Shown here one piece after another: positions 1 through 7,637 of a stretch of 64,000 nucleotides of DNA (position 1 is the stretch's first letter; every line of letters starts with the position of its first letter). Under the pieces are notes generated by a model. The model had not been told where the DNA came from. It did no database searches and was given only the letters and a program-made list of their open reading frames with translations. A program made the translations under genes and the position numbers. Origin of the DNA: Clostridium thermobutyricum DSM 4928 (lineage in GTDB: Bacteria > Bacillota > Clostridia > Clostridiales > Clostridiaceae); contig NZ_LTAY01000021.1 of the NCBI RefSeq assembly GCF_002050515.1, positions 1 to 64,000 on the forward strand, in the 5' to 3' direction.

Positions 1-87
1 ATTGATTATTATAACAATGAGCGTTGTCAATGGAATTTAAAAAAGCTGACTCCTGTTCAATACAGAAATCAGCTTTTAGCATCTTAA
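1..87 (+). CDS. IS3-family transposase (integrase subunit), C-terminal end only
   Basis: The window opens inside a reading frame on base 1 that encodes 28 residues and stops at 85-87. The residues (IDYYNNER... then LTPVQYRNQ) are the typical C-terminus of the DDE integrase subunit (OrfB) of IS3-family insertion sequences. The rest of the gene lies left of the window, so whether the transposase is intact cannot be told. It sits directly beside a sialic-acid locus. The family call is safe; the exact IS group is not. Confidence 0.88.
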   Translation: MDYYNNERCQWNLKKLTPVQYRNQLLAS

Positions 88-96
88 CTCTCTTTT

Positions 97-128
97 TTAA
101 AATGTCCTTGACATAGGGACCACTTTAG
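97..128. repeat. Probable right terminal inverted repeat of the IS3-family element
   Basis: Just after the transposase stop lies a conserved-looking terminus, TGTCCTTGACATAGGGACCA at about 104-123. IS3-family elements carry their right inverted repeat a few bases beyond the transposase stop. The left end is outside the window, so the repeat cannot be paired and the outer boundary is approximate. Confidence 0.5.
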
Positions 129-141
129 TTATTATAATAAC

Positions 142-345
142 TTATTTACTCTTTTTTATACTTAGTTTCTGTTTATTTAGTTTTAAAATAGAACTTGTTT
201 TCCAATCATATAATACGATTAGTACAGCAATAATTATTGTTATTTGATGATTAGATATGTTGGGGAACAAAATTTTAATTATAATTCCAAATATAAGACT
301 TTCAAGAAAAATATTTTTTATAATTTTTAAAGTTTCATTCATCAC
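142..345 (-). CDS. Small membrane protein, 67 aa, unknown function
   Basis: A GTG start (then ATG) follows a good ribosome site, AGGGAG, six bases upstream on the minus strand. The product has two hydrophobic stretches (about residues 8-28 and 32-52) and a Lys-rich C-terminus, so it is probably a small inner-membrane protein. No family is recognised. It reads toward the IS element end, and its stop lies about 20 bases from that element, so its 3' end could have been altered by the insertion. Confidence 0.5.
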   Translation of the reverse strand: MMNETLKIIKNIFLESLIFGIIIKILFPNISNHQITIIIAVLIVLYDWKTSSILKLNKQKLSIKKSK

Positions 346-551
346 ATAAATTCTCCCTTATTTTTATACAATATTAAAAGTTATATACATTACTATATAA
401 TTAAATAATATTATTAATAATTCAATTTCTATAATACAAAAAATTATATATAAACATTATAACCAAAATTTTACATAAAATAAATTAAAAATTAATATGT
501 GATGTAATAGATATTGATTAATAATTAGCTTTATAATAGAAATTAATAATG

Positions 552-595
552 AAAAAGAACAAAACAGAAATTAATTATCTGTTTTGTTCTTTTTT
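552..595 (-). terminator. Rho-independent terminator of the sialic acid symporter gene
   Basis: A 16-base stem (AAAAAGAACAAAACAG and its complement, 552-567 with 579-594) has T runs on both sides, so it can act on either strand. It lies 25 bases past the symporter stop codon. Confidence 0.8.
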
Positions 596-620
596 ACTAT
601 TCAATTTATATATTAAATAT

Positions 621-2138
621 TTATTTATTATCTTTTTTTAATGAACCATAAATAGTTAAATGGTCTAAATCTTCCCTTTCAGATCCTTTTTCATCTTTAA
701 AAAAGAAACTTGCTATATATCCAATAATTAGGACAGAAAGAATACTAATTATTGAATATGCCCAGAATGTTACGGAAGTGAAATAGTTTACAAAGATAGA
801 TATAATTAATCCTACTATGAATCCAATTATAGCTCCTTTAGTATTAGCTTTTTTAGTTAATATTCCAAGTACAAATAATCCACCAACTAATCCTAGGATT
901 ATTCCTACAAATCCATTAAAGAAAGCAAATATTGATTCTATATGAGAATTAGCAAATATTATTGCAAGTACTATTGAAAATAAACCTACTAGTAAAGATA
1001 GAATTTTACCATATCTAGTAGCTTGTTCATCTGAAAAGTTCTTTTTAAAAGATTTAGTTAAATCTAGTGTCCAAGTAGAAGCTATTCCATTTATTCCAGA
1101 TGAAAGACTAGATTGTCCTATTGCAAATAATGCAGCAATAAGTAATCCAGATATACCAACAGGTAATTGATTTACAATAAAACTTGCGAATATTTTATCT
1201 TCAGTTGCATGAGCATGTATTAAAAGATTAGGATTTTGTTTATAAAATACAAACATACCAGTACCAACAAAGAAGAATAATGTTGCTATAGCAATGGACA
1301 TAAATCCATTTAAGTAAGTCATTTTTTTCATTTTTCCTAAATCATCAGTTGTAATATAACGTTGAACCATATCTTGGCTTGAAACATATGAAGAAAGAGT
1401 TGATAAACCAGCTCCAACTATTACAACAGGAAGACCTTGTTTAAATATACTTAAAGACATCATTTGAGATGTACTTAAAAATTTATGATGTGATAATCCA
1501 TAAGAAACTATATGTGAGAATCCTCCTTTTACAGAGAATATTAGGTAACAAACTACAAAAATAGCGCCAACAGAGAGTACTAAACCTTGGATAAAGTCTG
1601 TCCATAAAACAGCTTTCAGTCCACCTAAAGTTGAATAAATAACAGCTATAACTCCAAAGATTAATATAAGAATATTTATATTCATATGAGTTATGTAAGC
1701 TAATGCGATTGCAGGTAAATACATTATTATTGCATTTCTTCCTATTTGGAAGATAATAAACATTGAACTTCCTAAGAAACGTAATTTTTTATTAAATCTT
1801 CTTTCTAGATATTCGTAAGCAGTATCTAATTTCATTCTTTTATAAACTGGTAAAAACCACATTATTGTAAGTGGTACAGCTATAAATACACCAAGTTGAC
1901 CTAACCAGTCTTCCCAGTTTGTCATAAAAGATCTACCAGCTAAGGTCAAAAAGGAAATTGGACTCATTAAGGTAGCAAATAAACTAACAGCAGCAACCCA
2001 CCAAGGAATTGAACCATCATTTCCCTTAAAGAATACTTTTCCTCCTTGTTTTTTTCTAGAGAAACCTAAACCTATTAAAAAAACAGCTATTAAATAGATA
2101 ATAATAACTAAATAGTTTATTGGTGAATATGATTTCAT
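621..2138 (-). CDS. Sodium:solute symporter (SSS family), probable sialic acid transporter
   Basis: The 505-residue product has about 13 hydrophobic segments and the SSS-family layout: a short N-terminal helix, then an unwound first-repeat region (WWVAAVSLFATLMSPISFL) typical of Na+/sugar and Na+/sialate symporters. The ribosome site GGAGG lies nine bases before the ATG. It is divergent from nanE-nanA, so Na+-driven N-acetylneuraminate uptake is the likely role. SSS specificity cannot be read from sequence alone; another acidic sugar is possible. Transcription starts from a TTGTTT/TATAAT promoter at 2193-2220 with a cre box just downstream, implying CcpA repression by preferred sugars. Confidence 0.85.
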   Translation of the reverse strand: MKSYSPINYLVIIIYLIAVFLIGLGFSRKKQGGKVFFKGNDGSIPWWVAAVSLFATLMSPISFLTLAGRSFMTNWEDWLGQLGVFIAVPLTIMWFLPVYKRMKLDTAYEYLERRFNKKLRFLGSSMFIIFQIGRNAIIMYLPAIALAYITHMNINILILIFGVIAVIYSTLGGLKAVLWTDFIQGLVLSVGAIFVVCYLIFSVKGGFSHIVSYGLSHHKFLSTSQMMSLSIFKQGLPVVIVGAGLSTLSSYVSSQDMVQRYITTDDLGKMKKMTYLNGFMSIAIATLFFFVGTGMFVFYKQNPNLLIHAHATEDKIFASFIVNQLPVGISGLLIAALFAIGQSSLSSGINGIASTWTLDLTKSFKKNFSDEQATRYGKILSLLVGLFSIVLAIIFANSHIESIFAFFNGFVGIILGLVGGLFVLGILTKKANTKGAIIGFIVGLIISIFVNYFTSVTFWAYSIISILSVLIIGYIASFFFKDEKGSEREDLDHLTIYGSLKKDNK

Positions 2139-2165
2139 AAAAAAACCTCCATTATAAATTTAATT

Positions 2166-2179
2166 TGATAACGTTTTCC
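2166..2179 (-). promoter_or_regulatory. cre box (CcpA site) of the symporter gene
   Basis: On the minus strand the site reads GGAAAACGTTATCA. It matches 13 of 14 positions of the cre consensus TGWAANCGNTNWCA, missing only the first base. It lies about 8-21 bases downstream of the predicted start of transcription, a position where CcpA blocks elongation. Confidence 0.75.
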
Positions 2180-2192
2180 TTTTTTCATCTTT

Positions 2193-2220
2193 ATTATATT
2201 CTTAATTTTTCAAAAAACAA
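2193..2220 (-). promoter_or_regulatory. Sigma-A promoter of the symporter gene
   Basis: On the minus strand, -35 TTGTTT (2215-2220), a 16-base spacer and a perfect -10 TATAAT (2193-2198). Confidence 0.65.
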
Positions 2221-2278
2221 TACGAATTTCCGCTAAAATAAAATAAATTTTTATTAACAATCAAAAAATAAAAAATAA

Positions 2279-2315
2279 TTTCAAAAAATGAAAATTATAA
2301 TTGAAAAGTGAAAAG
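2279..2315. promoter_or_regulatory. Candidate NanR operator region upstream of nanE
   Basis: A palindrome TTTCA-AAAAA-TGAAA (2279-2293) is followed by the same half-site motif, TTGAAAAGTGAAAAG (2301-2315), overlapping the nanE -35 box. RpiR-type regulators often bind such AT-rich repeats, and an rpiR gene closes this locus. The link to that protein is inference. Confidence 0.4.
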
Positions 2316-2329
2316 ATAAGTTTTATAAT
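2301..2329 (+). promoter_or_regulatory. Sigma-A promoter of nanE-nanA operon
   Basis: TTGAAA (2301-2306), exactly 17 bases, then a perfect TATAAT (2324-2329). Transcription should start near 2336, giving a short leader before the nanE ribosome site. Confidence 0.75.
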
Positions 2330-2371
2330 TAAATCATAAAGTAAATTTATAATTAAATAGGAGGAAAAGTT

Positions 2372-3040
2372 ATGAAGGTGTTAGAGAATTTAAAAGGAAA
2401 ATTAATTGTTTCATGTCAAGCATTAGAAGATGAGCCATTACATAGCTCTTTTATAATGTCAAAGATGGCATTAGCTGCAAAAGAAGGTGGAGCTTCTGGT
2501 ATAAGAGCACAAGGAGTAAAAGATATATGTGAAATAAAGAAAACTGTAAATTTACCTATAATAGGAATAATAAAAAAGAAATATGAAGATTCGGATGTAT
2601 TTATAACTCCAACTAAGAAAGAAGTTTTAGATTTAATAAAAATAGGATGCGAAATAATAGCTATTGATGTTACAAATAGAAAAAGACCTAACAATGAAGA
2701 TATATCAGAATTAATTAAATTAATAAAGGAAAATAATATATTAGTTATGGCAGATATATCTAATTTTGAAGAGGGAGTTATGGCAGAGAAATTAGGAGTA
2801 GATTGTGTTTCAACTACATTATCAGGATATACAAGCTATACACAATCTATGGAAGGACCAGATTTAAAACTTATAGAGGATTTAAGTAAAGTTTTAAAAA
2901 TTCCTGTAATAGCTGAAGGAAGAATACATTATCCAGAGGAATTAAAGAAAGCTTTAGATTGTGGAGCATATGCTGCAGTAGTAGGTGGAGCTATTACTAG
3001 GCCAAAAGAAATTACAGAAAGATTTATTTCAGCATTATAG
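2372..3040 (+). CDS. nanE: N-acetylmannosamine-6-phosphate 2-epimerase
   Basis: The enzyme converts ManNAc-6-phosphate to GlcNAc-6-phosphate, the third step of cytoplasmic sialic acid breakdown. The 222 residues span the full length of the NanE family, a TIM barrel. The [12 protein letters not shown] start region, the GIIKKKY strand with the conserved lysine and the C-terminal phosphate-binding VVGGAITRP segment are all present. A strong TAGGAGG site precedes the ATG. It is the first gene of an operon, 35 bases before nanA. A ManNAc kinase (nanK) is not present in this window and would have to be encoded elsewhere. Confidence 0.95.
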   Translation: MKVLENLKGKLIVSCQALEDEPLHSSFIMSKMALAAKEGGASGIRAQGVKDICEIKKTVNLPIIGIIKKKYEDSDVFITPTKKEVLDLIKIGCEIIAIDVTNRKRPNNEDISELIKLIKENNILVMADISNFEEGVMAEKLGVDCVSTTLSGYTSYTQSMEGPDLKLIEDLSKVLKIPVIAEGRIHYPEELKKALDCGAYAAVVGGAITRPKEITERFISAL

Positions 3041-3075
3041 AAATATTAAAAATAAAATTAGGAAGGTGTTTAATT

Positions 3076-3945
3076 ATGAAAGGAATTTATTCAGCATTAT
3101 TAGTATCATTTAATGAAGATGGAAGTTTAAATGAAAATGGACTTAGACAAATTGTAAGACATAATATTGATGTATGTGGAATTGATGGATTATATGTAGG
3201 AGGAAGTACAGGAGAAAACTTTATGCTTCCTACAGAAATGAAAAAAAGAATTTTTTCAATTGTTGCAGATGAAAATAAAGGACAAGTTAATCTAATAGCA
3301 CAAGTTGGCTCATTAAATATTGAAGAATCAGTAGAACTTGCAAAATATGCAACAGATTTAGGATATAATGCATTATCAGCAGTAACTCCTTTTTACTATA
3401 AGTTTACTTTTGATGAAATAAAACATTACTATAATACAATTATAAATTCAGTAGACAATAAAATGATAATTTACTCAATACCATTCCTTACAGGAGTAAA
3501 TATGTCAGTTGATCAATTTGGAGAGTTATTTGAAAATGAAAAAATTATAGGAGTTAAGTTTACAGCAGGAGATTTTTATTTATTAGAAAGATTAAGAAAA
3601 GCATATCCAGATAAACTTATATTCTCAGGATTTGATGAAATGATGTTACCAGCAGTAGTTTTAGGGGTTGATGGAGCAATAGGTTCAACATTTAATGTTA
3701 ATGGTAAAAAATCAAAAGAACTATTTTATTTAGCTAAAGAAGGAAAGATAGCTGAAGCTTTAAATTTACAACATGAGGTAAACGACTTCATAACTGATGT
3801 ATTAGATAATGGATTATATCAAACATTAAAAGGTTTATTATCTTTACAAGGAGTAGATGCAGGATACTGTAAACGCCCAATGAAGAGCCAAACAGAAGAA
3901 ATGAAAAAAGGAACAGAAAAGATATATAGAAAGTATTTTGCATAA
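3076..3945 (+). CDS. nanA: N-acetylneuraminate lyase
   Basis: Cleaves N-acetylneuraminate to ManNAc and pyruvate in the cytoplasm. The 289 residues match the DHDPS/NAL family in length. The carboxylate-binding GSTGE motif is at 43-47, the catalytic Tyr is Tyr133 in IIYSIPF, and the Schiff-base Lys is Lys161 in GVKFTAG. The site AGGAAGGTG precedes the ATG. Its stop overlaps the next start (TAATG), so the SGNH hydrolase gene is translationally coupled to it. Confidence 0.95.
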   Translation: MKGIYSALLVSFNEDGSLNENGLRQIVRHNIDVCGIDGLYVGGSTGENFMLPTEMKKRIFSIVADENKGQVNLIAQVGSLNIEESVELAKYATDLGYNALSAVTPFYYKFTFDEIKHYYNTIINSVDNKMIIYSIPFLTGVNMSVDQFGELFENEKIIGVKFTAGDFYLLERLRKAYPDKLIFSGFDEMMLPAVVLGVDGAIGSTFNVNGKKSKELFYLAKEGKIAEALNLQHEVNDFITDVLDNGLYQTLKGLLSLQGVDAGYCKRPMKSQTEEMKKGTEKIYRKYFA

Positions 3946-4916
3946 TGAATAAAATATTTAATTTAAAAGATTTTAATAAAAGAGATGATTATGGATTTTT
4001 AAGTATGAATATTTTAGGTGATAGCATTTCGCATGGAGCTAACGCAATAGATATATATTTAGATTCGTGGTCTAGTTTATTAAGAAAAAAGTTTAATGAG
4101 GATTTAGATACATTAAATTATGGTTTTGTAAATTTACTTTCTCCTTTGTCTAATGAAAAAGGAATATATAAAGATATTTTAACTTTTGAAAATAATGGGT
4201 GGAAAGAAATAGAATCAAAAGAGACAATAGGTTTTTTTCAGATAAAAAGTTCTTTATCTAAAGCTTATTATAAAGGAACTTTTCAAAAAACAGTTCAGTT
4301 AAAAGAAATATATCTTAAAGTTAATAATACAGAAAATTCAGGAAAGATAAAAATAGATATATTAGATGAAAATAATAATATTATTAAAGAGGAGATTATT
4401 AATCTTAAAGAGAAAGTAAAAGAAAAATTAATTTCTATTAATATAGATACAAATAGGAATATAAAGATGATAAACATTATAAATATATCTGGTGAAAATA
4501 CTGTAAGTGGAATATTTATTATGTTTGATAAAGATAAACCTGTTTTAAATAATTATTCAAGAAGTGGTGCTAGAATACATGATTTAGAAGGGGATATTAT
4601 AGAAAAAGCTTTTAACACTAATATTTTGATATTTTCATTAGGACACAATAAATGTGAAGATGATAGTATATATTTAAAAAAATGTGAGAGAGCATTTAAT
4701 AAATATAAACCTAAATTAATAGTTTTAGATTTTTGTTGGAATGAAGAAAATGAAAATACATCTATTAAATTAAAAAATTTTGCTAATAGCTGTAATTCAA
4801 AATATATAGATTGTAGAAGTTTTAAAGAATATGAATTGTTTTTAAGTGATAAATCTCATCCTACAAAAGAAGGGCATAGATTATTGTTTGAAAGAATATT
4901 AGAAGCTCTAGAGTAG
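3945..4916 (+). CDS. SGNH/GDSL-family esterase, probable sialate O-acetylesterase-type enzyme
   Basis: A 323-residue protein without signal peptide. The nucleophile block GDSISHG is at about residues 25-31, a central beta-rich stretch follows, then a Gly/Asn region (SLGHNK) and the terminal Asp-His dyad in SDKSHPTKEGH near the end. This is the SGNH hydrolase fold. Its start overlaps the nanA stop by one base, so it is co-translated with the sialic acid genes. Removal of O-acetyl groups from sialic acid, which block the lyase, is the natural guess. The exact substrate is inferred from context only. Confidence 0.75.
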   Translation: MNKIFNLKDFNKRDDYGFLSMNILGDSISHGANAIDIYLDSWSSLLRKKFNEDLDTLNYGFVNLLSPLSNEKGIYKDILTFENNGWKEIESKETIGFFQIKSSLSKAYYKGTFQKTVQLKEIYLKVNNTENSGKIKIDILDENNNIIKEEIINLKEKVKEKLISINIDTNRNIKMINIINISGENTVSGIFIMFDKDKPVLNNYSRSGARIHDLEGDIIEKAFNTNILIFSLGHNKCEDDSIYLKKCERAFNKYKPKLIVLDFCWNEENENTSIKLKNFANSCNSKYIDCRSFKEYELFLSDKSHPTKEGHRLLFERILEALE

Positions 4917-4935
4917 TTAAAAGTATGATATTTGA

Positions 4936-5146
4936 AATATAAATAATCCAACAGGTGTTGATAGTAAAAATTCATCTATTCTTAAACTTATAAAAAATAG
5001 TGATTTGGCCAGTTTAAAGAAAGATAATTTATGCTATATCTACTATTCCAAATTATATAGGGACGGGATTTAAATCATATATAAAATCAAAGTGTAATTT
5101 AAGAGGTGCCGTATATAATTTTAAAGAATATTACAAGGAAAATTAA
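4936..5146 (+). pseudogene. Frameshifted remnant of an unidentified gene
   Basis: Two open stretches in different frames abut here. The first (4936-5071) reads NNPTGVDSKNSSILKLIKNS and on to a stop. The second overlaps it and ends at 5144-5146 after IPNYIGTGFKSYIKSKCN and GAVYNFKEYY. Both have protein-like composition but neither has a start with a ribosome site. They look like the remains of one coding region broken by indels between nanA-operon genes and the regulator. The family was not recognised. Confidence 0.4.
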
Positions 5147-5251
5147 AAATTAAATGAAACATGAAAAGTGTTGTATCTTTATATTTGCTTTAGGTTAGTA
5201 TATTATATAGATATAACATTTTTTTATTTTATAGTAAGGTTAGGAGCAAAA

Positions 5252-6097
5252 ATGAATATTATTGATAGGATAAAGCTACAAGAGTTTAGAGTAAGTAAAA
5301 GTGATTTGATACTTATGAATTATATAAATGAAAATCCAAGCGAATGTGTAGATAAATCTATATCTGAGCTTGCAAGTATAGTTTCTATAGGTGAGGCAAC
5401 TATAACAAGATTTTCAAGAAAACTTGGGTTTAGTGGCTACCAAGAGTTAAAAAGAAATATAGCAAAATATATGTTTAAAGAAAATGAGGTTAACAGAATA
5501 AATTCAAAGGTAGACTTAAGAGAATCTGTTCATGAAACGGCTGAAAAAATATTTTCTGATAATATGAAGGCAATTGAAGAAAGTATAAAAATCCTTGATG
5601 AAGAAAAAATTTTAAAAATAAGAGAAATGATATTAAATGCAAATAAAATATTCTTTTTTGGAGTTGGAGATTCTGGTATAGTAGCAACTCAAACAGGATA
5701 TAAATTTATGAGAATAGGTTTTGATATAGCATCTTCCACTGATGCACATACAATGGTTATGCTAGCTTCTTTAATGAAAAGAGGAGATTTGGTATTTATA
5801 TTTTCTCATAGTGGAGAAACTTCAGAAGTTGTAAAGGTCTGTAATATAGCTCAAAATAATAAAGCAAAGGTAATATCTATAACAGAAAATACAAATAATA
5901 CATTAGAAAAAATATCAGATGTAAATATAGCTTATGTGTCAAAAGAAACAGTATTTGAAACAAGCACTGTACTTTCAAAATTTACTCAACTATTTTTAGT
6001 TGAATTAATATATGCTGAAGTTATTAAAGAAAATTATGATGAATTTATTCAAAATAAAGAAAAAACAACAAAGGCTCTTAAATATATAAGGGAGTAA
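5252..6097 (+). CDS. RpiR-family transcriptional regulator, probable NanR
   Basis: An N-terminal HTH_6 domain (about residues 1-75, containing SISELASIVSIGEATITRFS) is followed by a SIS phosphosugar-binding domain (about 110-260, with FFGVGDSG and FSHSGETSE). The start is taken as the ATG at 5252 because TTAGGAG lies seven bases before it; an upstream TTG in frame has no ribosome site. The product is then 281 aa. RpiR proteins of clostridial nan loci control sialic acid genes in response to a phosphorylated amino sugar. That this one controls the locus is inference from position. Confidence 0.85.
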   Translation: MNIIDRIKLQEFRVSKSDLILMNYINENPSECVDKSISELASIVSIGEATITRFSRKLGFSGYQELKRNIAKYMFKENEVNRINSKVDLRESVHETAEKIFSDNMKAIEESIKILDEEKILKIREMILNANKIFFFGVGDSGIVATQTGYKFMRIGFDIASSTDAHTMVMLASLMKRGDLVFIFSHSGETSEVVKVCNIAQNNKAKVISITENTNNTLEKISDVNIAYVSKETVFETSTVLSKFTQLFLVELIYAEVIKENYDEFIQNKEKTTKALKYIRE

Positions 6098-6125
6098 TTG
6101 AAAATAAAAATTTAAAATGAATATA

Positions 6126-6168
6126 AAAAGAGACTTTATGTATTTAAAATTACATTAAAGTCTCTTTT
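6126..6168. terminator. Bidirectional terminator between rpiR and MFS gene
   Basis: Stem AAAAGAGACTTTA (6126-6138) pairs with TAAAGTCTCTTTT (6156-6168), flanked by T runs on both strands. It serves the two convergent genes. Confidence 0.75.
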
Positions 6169-6230
6169 ATTTAAAATAAATTATTGTATATATTAAACAA
6201 TATAAATTTTTTCATGCATATCTATAATAT

Positions 6231-7523
6231 TTAATTAAAAGATTTTTTTGTTTTAGTAACTGATATATCGGCAAAAATTAATGCTGAAAAAGCTATTATT
6301 ATAAATAAAAGTATAAAACTCCATGCTGCAGTATAGCCTAATTTATTAACAATAATAGCAAAGAACGTTGAGCCAACTGAAAAACCTATCGCAAACATTA
6401 AATTTGTTATACCTAGAATTGTAGTAAAGTTTTTCTTTCCAAAAAAATGACTTGTTAAATAGGCTGGGCCCATCATATATGAATATACAGATAATCCTTT
6501 AGTTATAGAAAACACATAAGAGAGTGTTGGAGAATTCTTAGTAAATATTAGAGATATACAAGAAATTACTGATAAAATAAATGCTATAATAAGAGAGTTA
6601 GTTACACCTATTTTATCGAATAATATTCCACCGAGTAAATTACCTAGTAATGAGAATATTGCAAATAATGAACCAATTGTTCCAATAAAGTGAGGAGTTA
6701 TTCCTATAAAAGCAGAGGAATTTTTTATTAAAATTTTTAAATAATTAGGATATTGAATTGATAAGGCAGCTATTGCTAGTCCAATAAATACATATCCTAT
6801 AGAAAAAATCCAAAATATCTTCATTTTTATCAATTCTTTAAATGAAAAGCCATTAGATTTATCTAATTTATTAGTTTTAGAAGAGGACTTTTCTTTAATT
6901 GATATAGTATCTTTATCAGGTAATTTTAAAAGAAATAAAGTAATAGGGACTCCGACTATAAGAGATATAACACCATATTTAAAATAAGTTTCTCTAAATC
7001 CATAACTCATTAAGGAATTAACAACAAGTATTTGAAGAACTATATTACCTATAGAACCACCAGCAAAAGCTAAACTAAGAGCTTTTCCTCGAACCTCTTT
7101 ATTAAACCAGGAATTTATGATTAAAGGAATTCCAATTGAAGAGAATATTGTTGTACCAATTTGAACAATTGCTGCTATTAAGTAAAATTGCCATAAGTTT
7201 TTTGCTAAAGAGAAAGAAGCGAAACCTGCTCCAGAAATAATACAGCCTATCAGAAAAAAGAGTTTCACATTTACTTTAGAGTATATATAGCCTATTAAAG
7301 GTGATGCTATTGCTGAGGCTAAAGTTCCTATTGTAAATATTAAGGAAAATGCTGTAAGAGTAAATCCATCTCCTTTAATTACATAACTAATAAATTGAGG
7401 CTGTATGTTAGAGGCTACACTAAAAGGAATTGCCTGAATAAGCATACATGCAATTACTATTATCCAACCTCTAGAAAAGCTTTTTTTATTAATTGATTTT
7501 TGGAAAGTAGTTATATTTTTCAT
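6231..7523 (-). CDS. MFS transporter, paralogue of the next gene (bile-salt locus)
   Basis: A 430-residue major facilitator with 12 hydrophobic segments, the two six-helix halves split by a Lys-rich cytoplasmic loop (about residues 210-225). It resembles oxalate/formate-antiporter-type MFS proteins. It is clearly homologous over its whole length to the 434-aa transporter at 7638, including the N-terminal CMLIQAIPF segment, so the pair arose by duplication. Lactobacillus johnsonii has a similar arrangement, two tandem MFS genes (cbsT1, cbsT2) beside a bile salt hydrolase. Transport of conjugated bile salts is therefore plausible but unproven. AGGAAG precedes the ATG. Confidence 0.75.
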   Translation of the reverse strand: MKNITTFQKSINKKSFSRGWIIVIACMLIQAIPFSVASNIQPQFISYVIKGDGFTLTAFSLIFTIGTLASAIASPLIGYIYSKVNVKLFFLIGCIISGAGFASFSLAKNLWQFYLIAAIVQIGTTIFSSIGIPLIINSWFNKEVRGKALSLAFAGGSIGNIVLQILVVNSLMSYGFRETYFKYGVISLIVGVPITLFLLKLPDKDTISIKEKSSSKTNKLDKSNGFSFKELIKMKIFWIFSIGYVFIGLAIAALSIQYPNYLKILIKNSSAFIGITPHFIGTIGSLFAIFSLLGNLLGGILFDKIGVTNSLIIAFILSVISCISLIFTKNSPTLSYVFSITKGLSVYSYMMGPAYLTSHFFGKKNFTTILGITNLMFAIGFSVGSTFFAIIVNKLGYTAAWSFILLFIIIAFSALIFADISVTKTKKSFN

Positions 7524-7577
7524 AATAATACTTCCTTTCTTTGATAAATTATAAAAGTTAAAGTACTTTATGAAAAA

Positions 7578-7613
7578 AACTAGTTTACTAAAATAAAATT
7601 AAGTAAACTAGTT
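7578..7613 (-). terminator. Terminator after the second MFS gene
   Basis: A perfect 12-base inverted repeat, AACTAGTTTACT (7578-7589) with AGTAAACTAGTT (7602-7613), followed on the minus strand by a T run. It separates the two MFS genes transcriptionally. Confidence 0.75.
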
Positions 7614-7637
7614 ATTTTATTAAAGTAACTAATTATA

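Noticed and set aside
5168-5251. N-terminal extension of the RpiR regulator from a TTG at 5168
   Set aside because: No ribosome site there, and the extension is hydrophobic and unlike RpiR proteins; AGGAG precedes the ATG at 5252.
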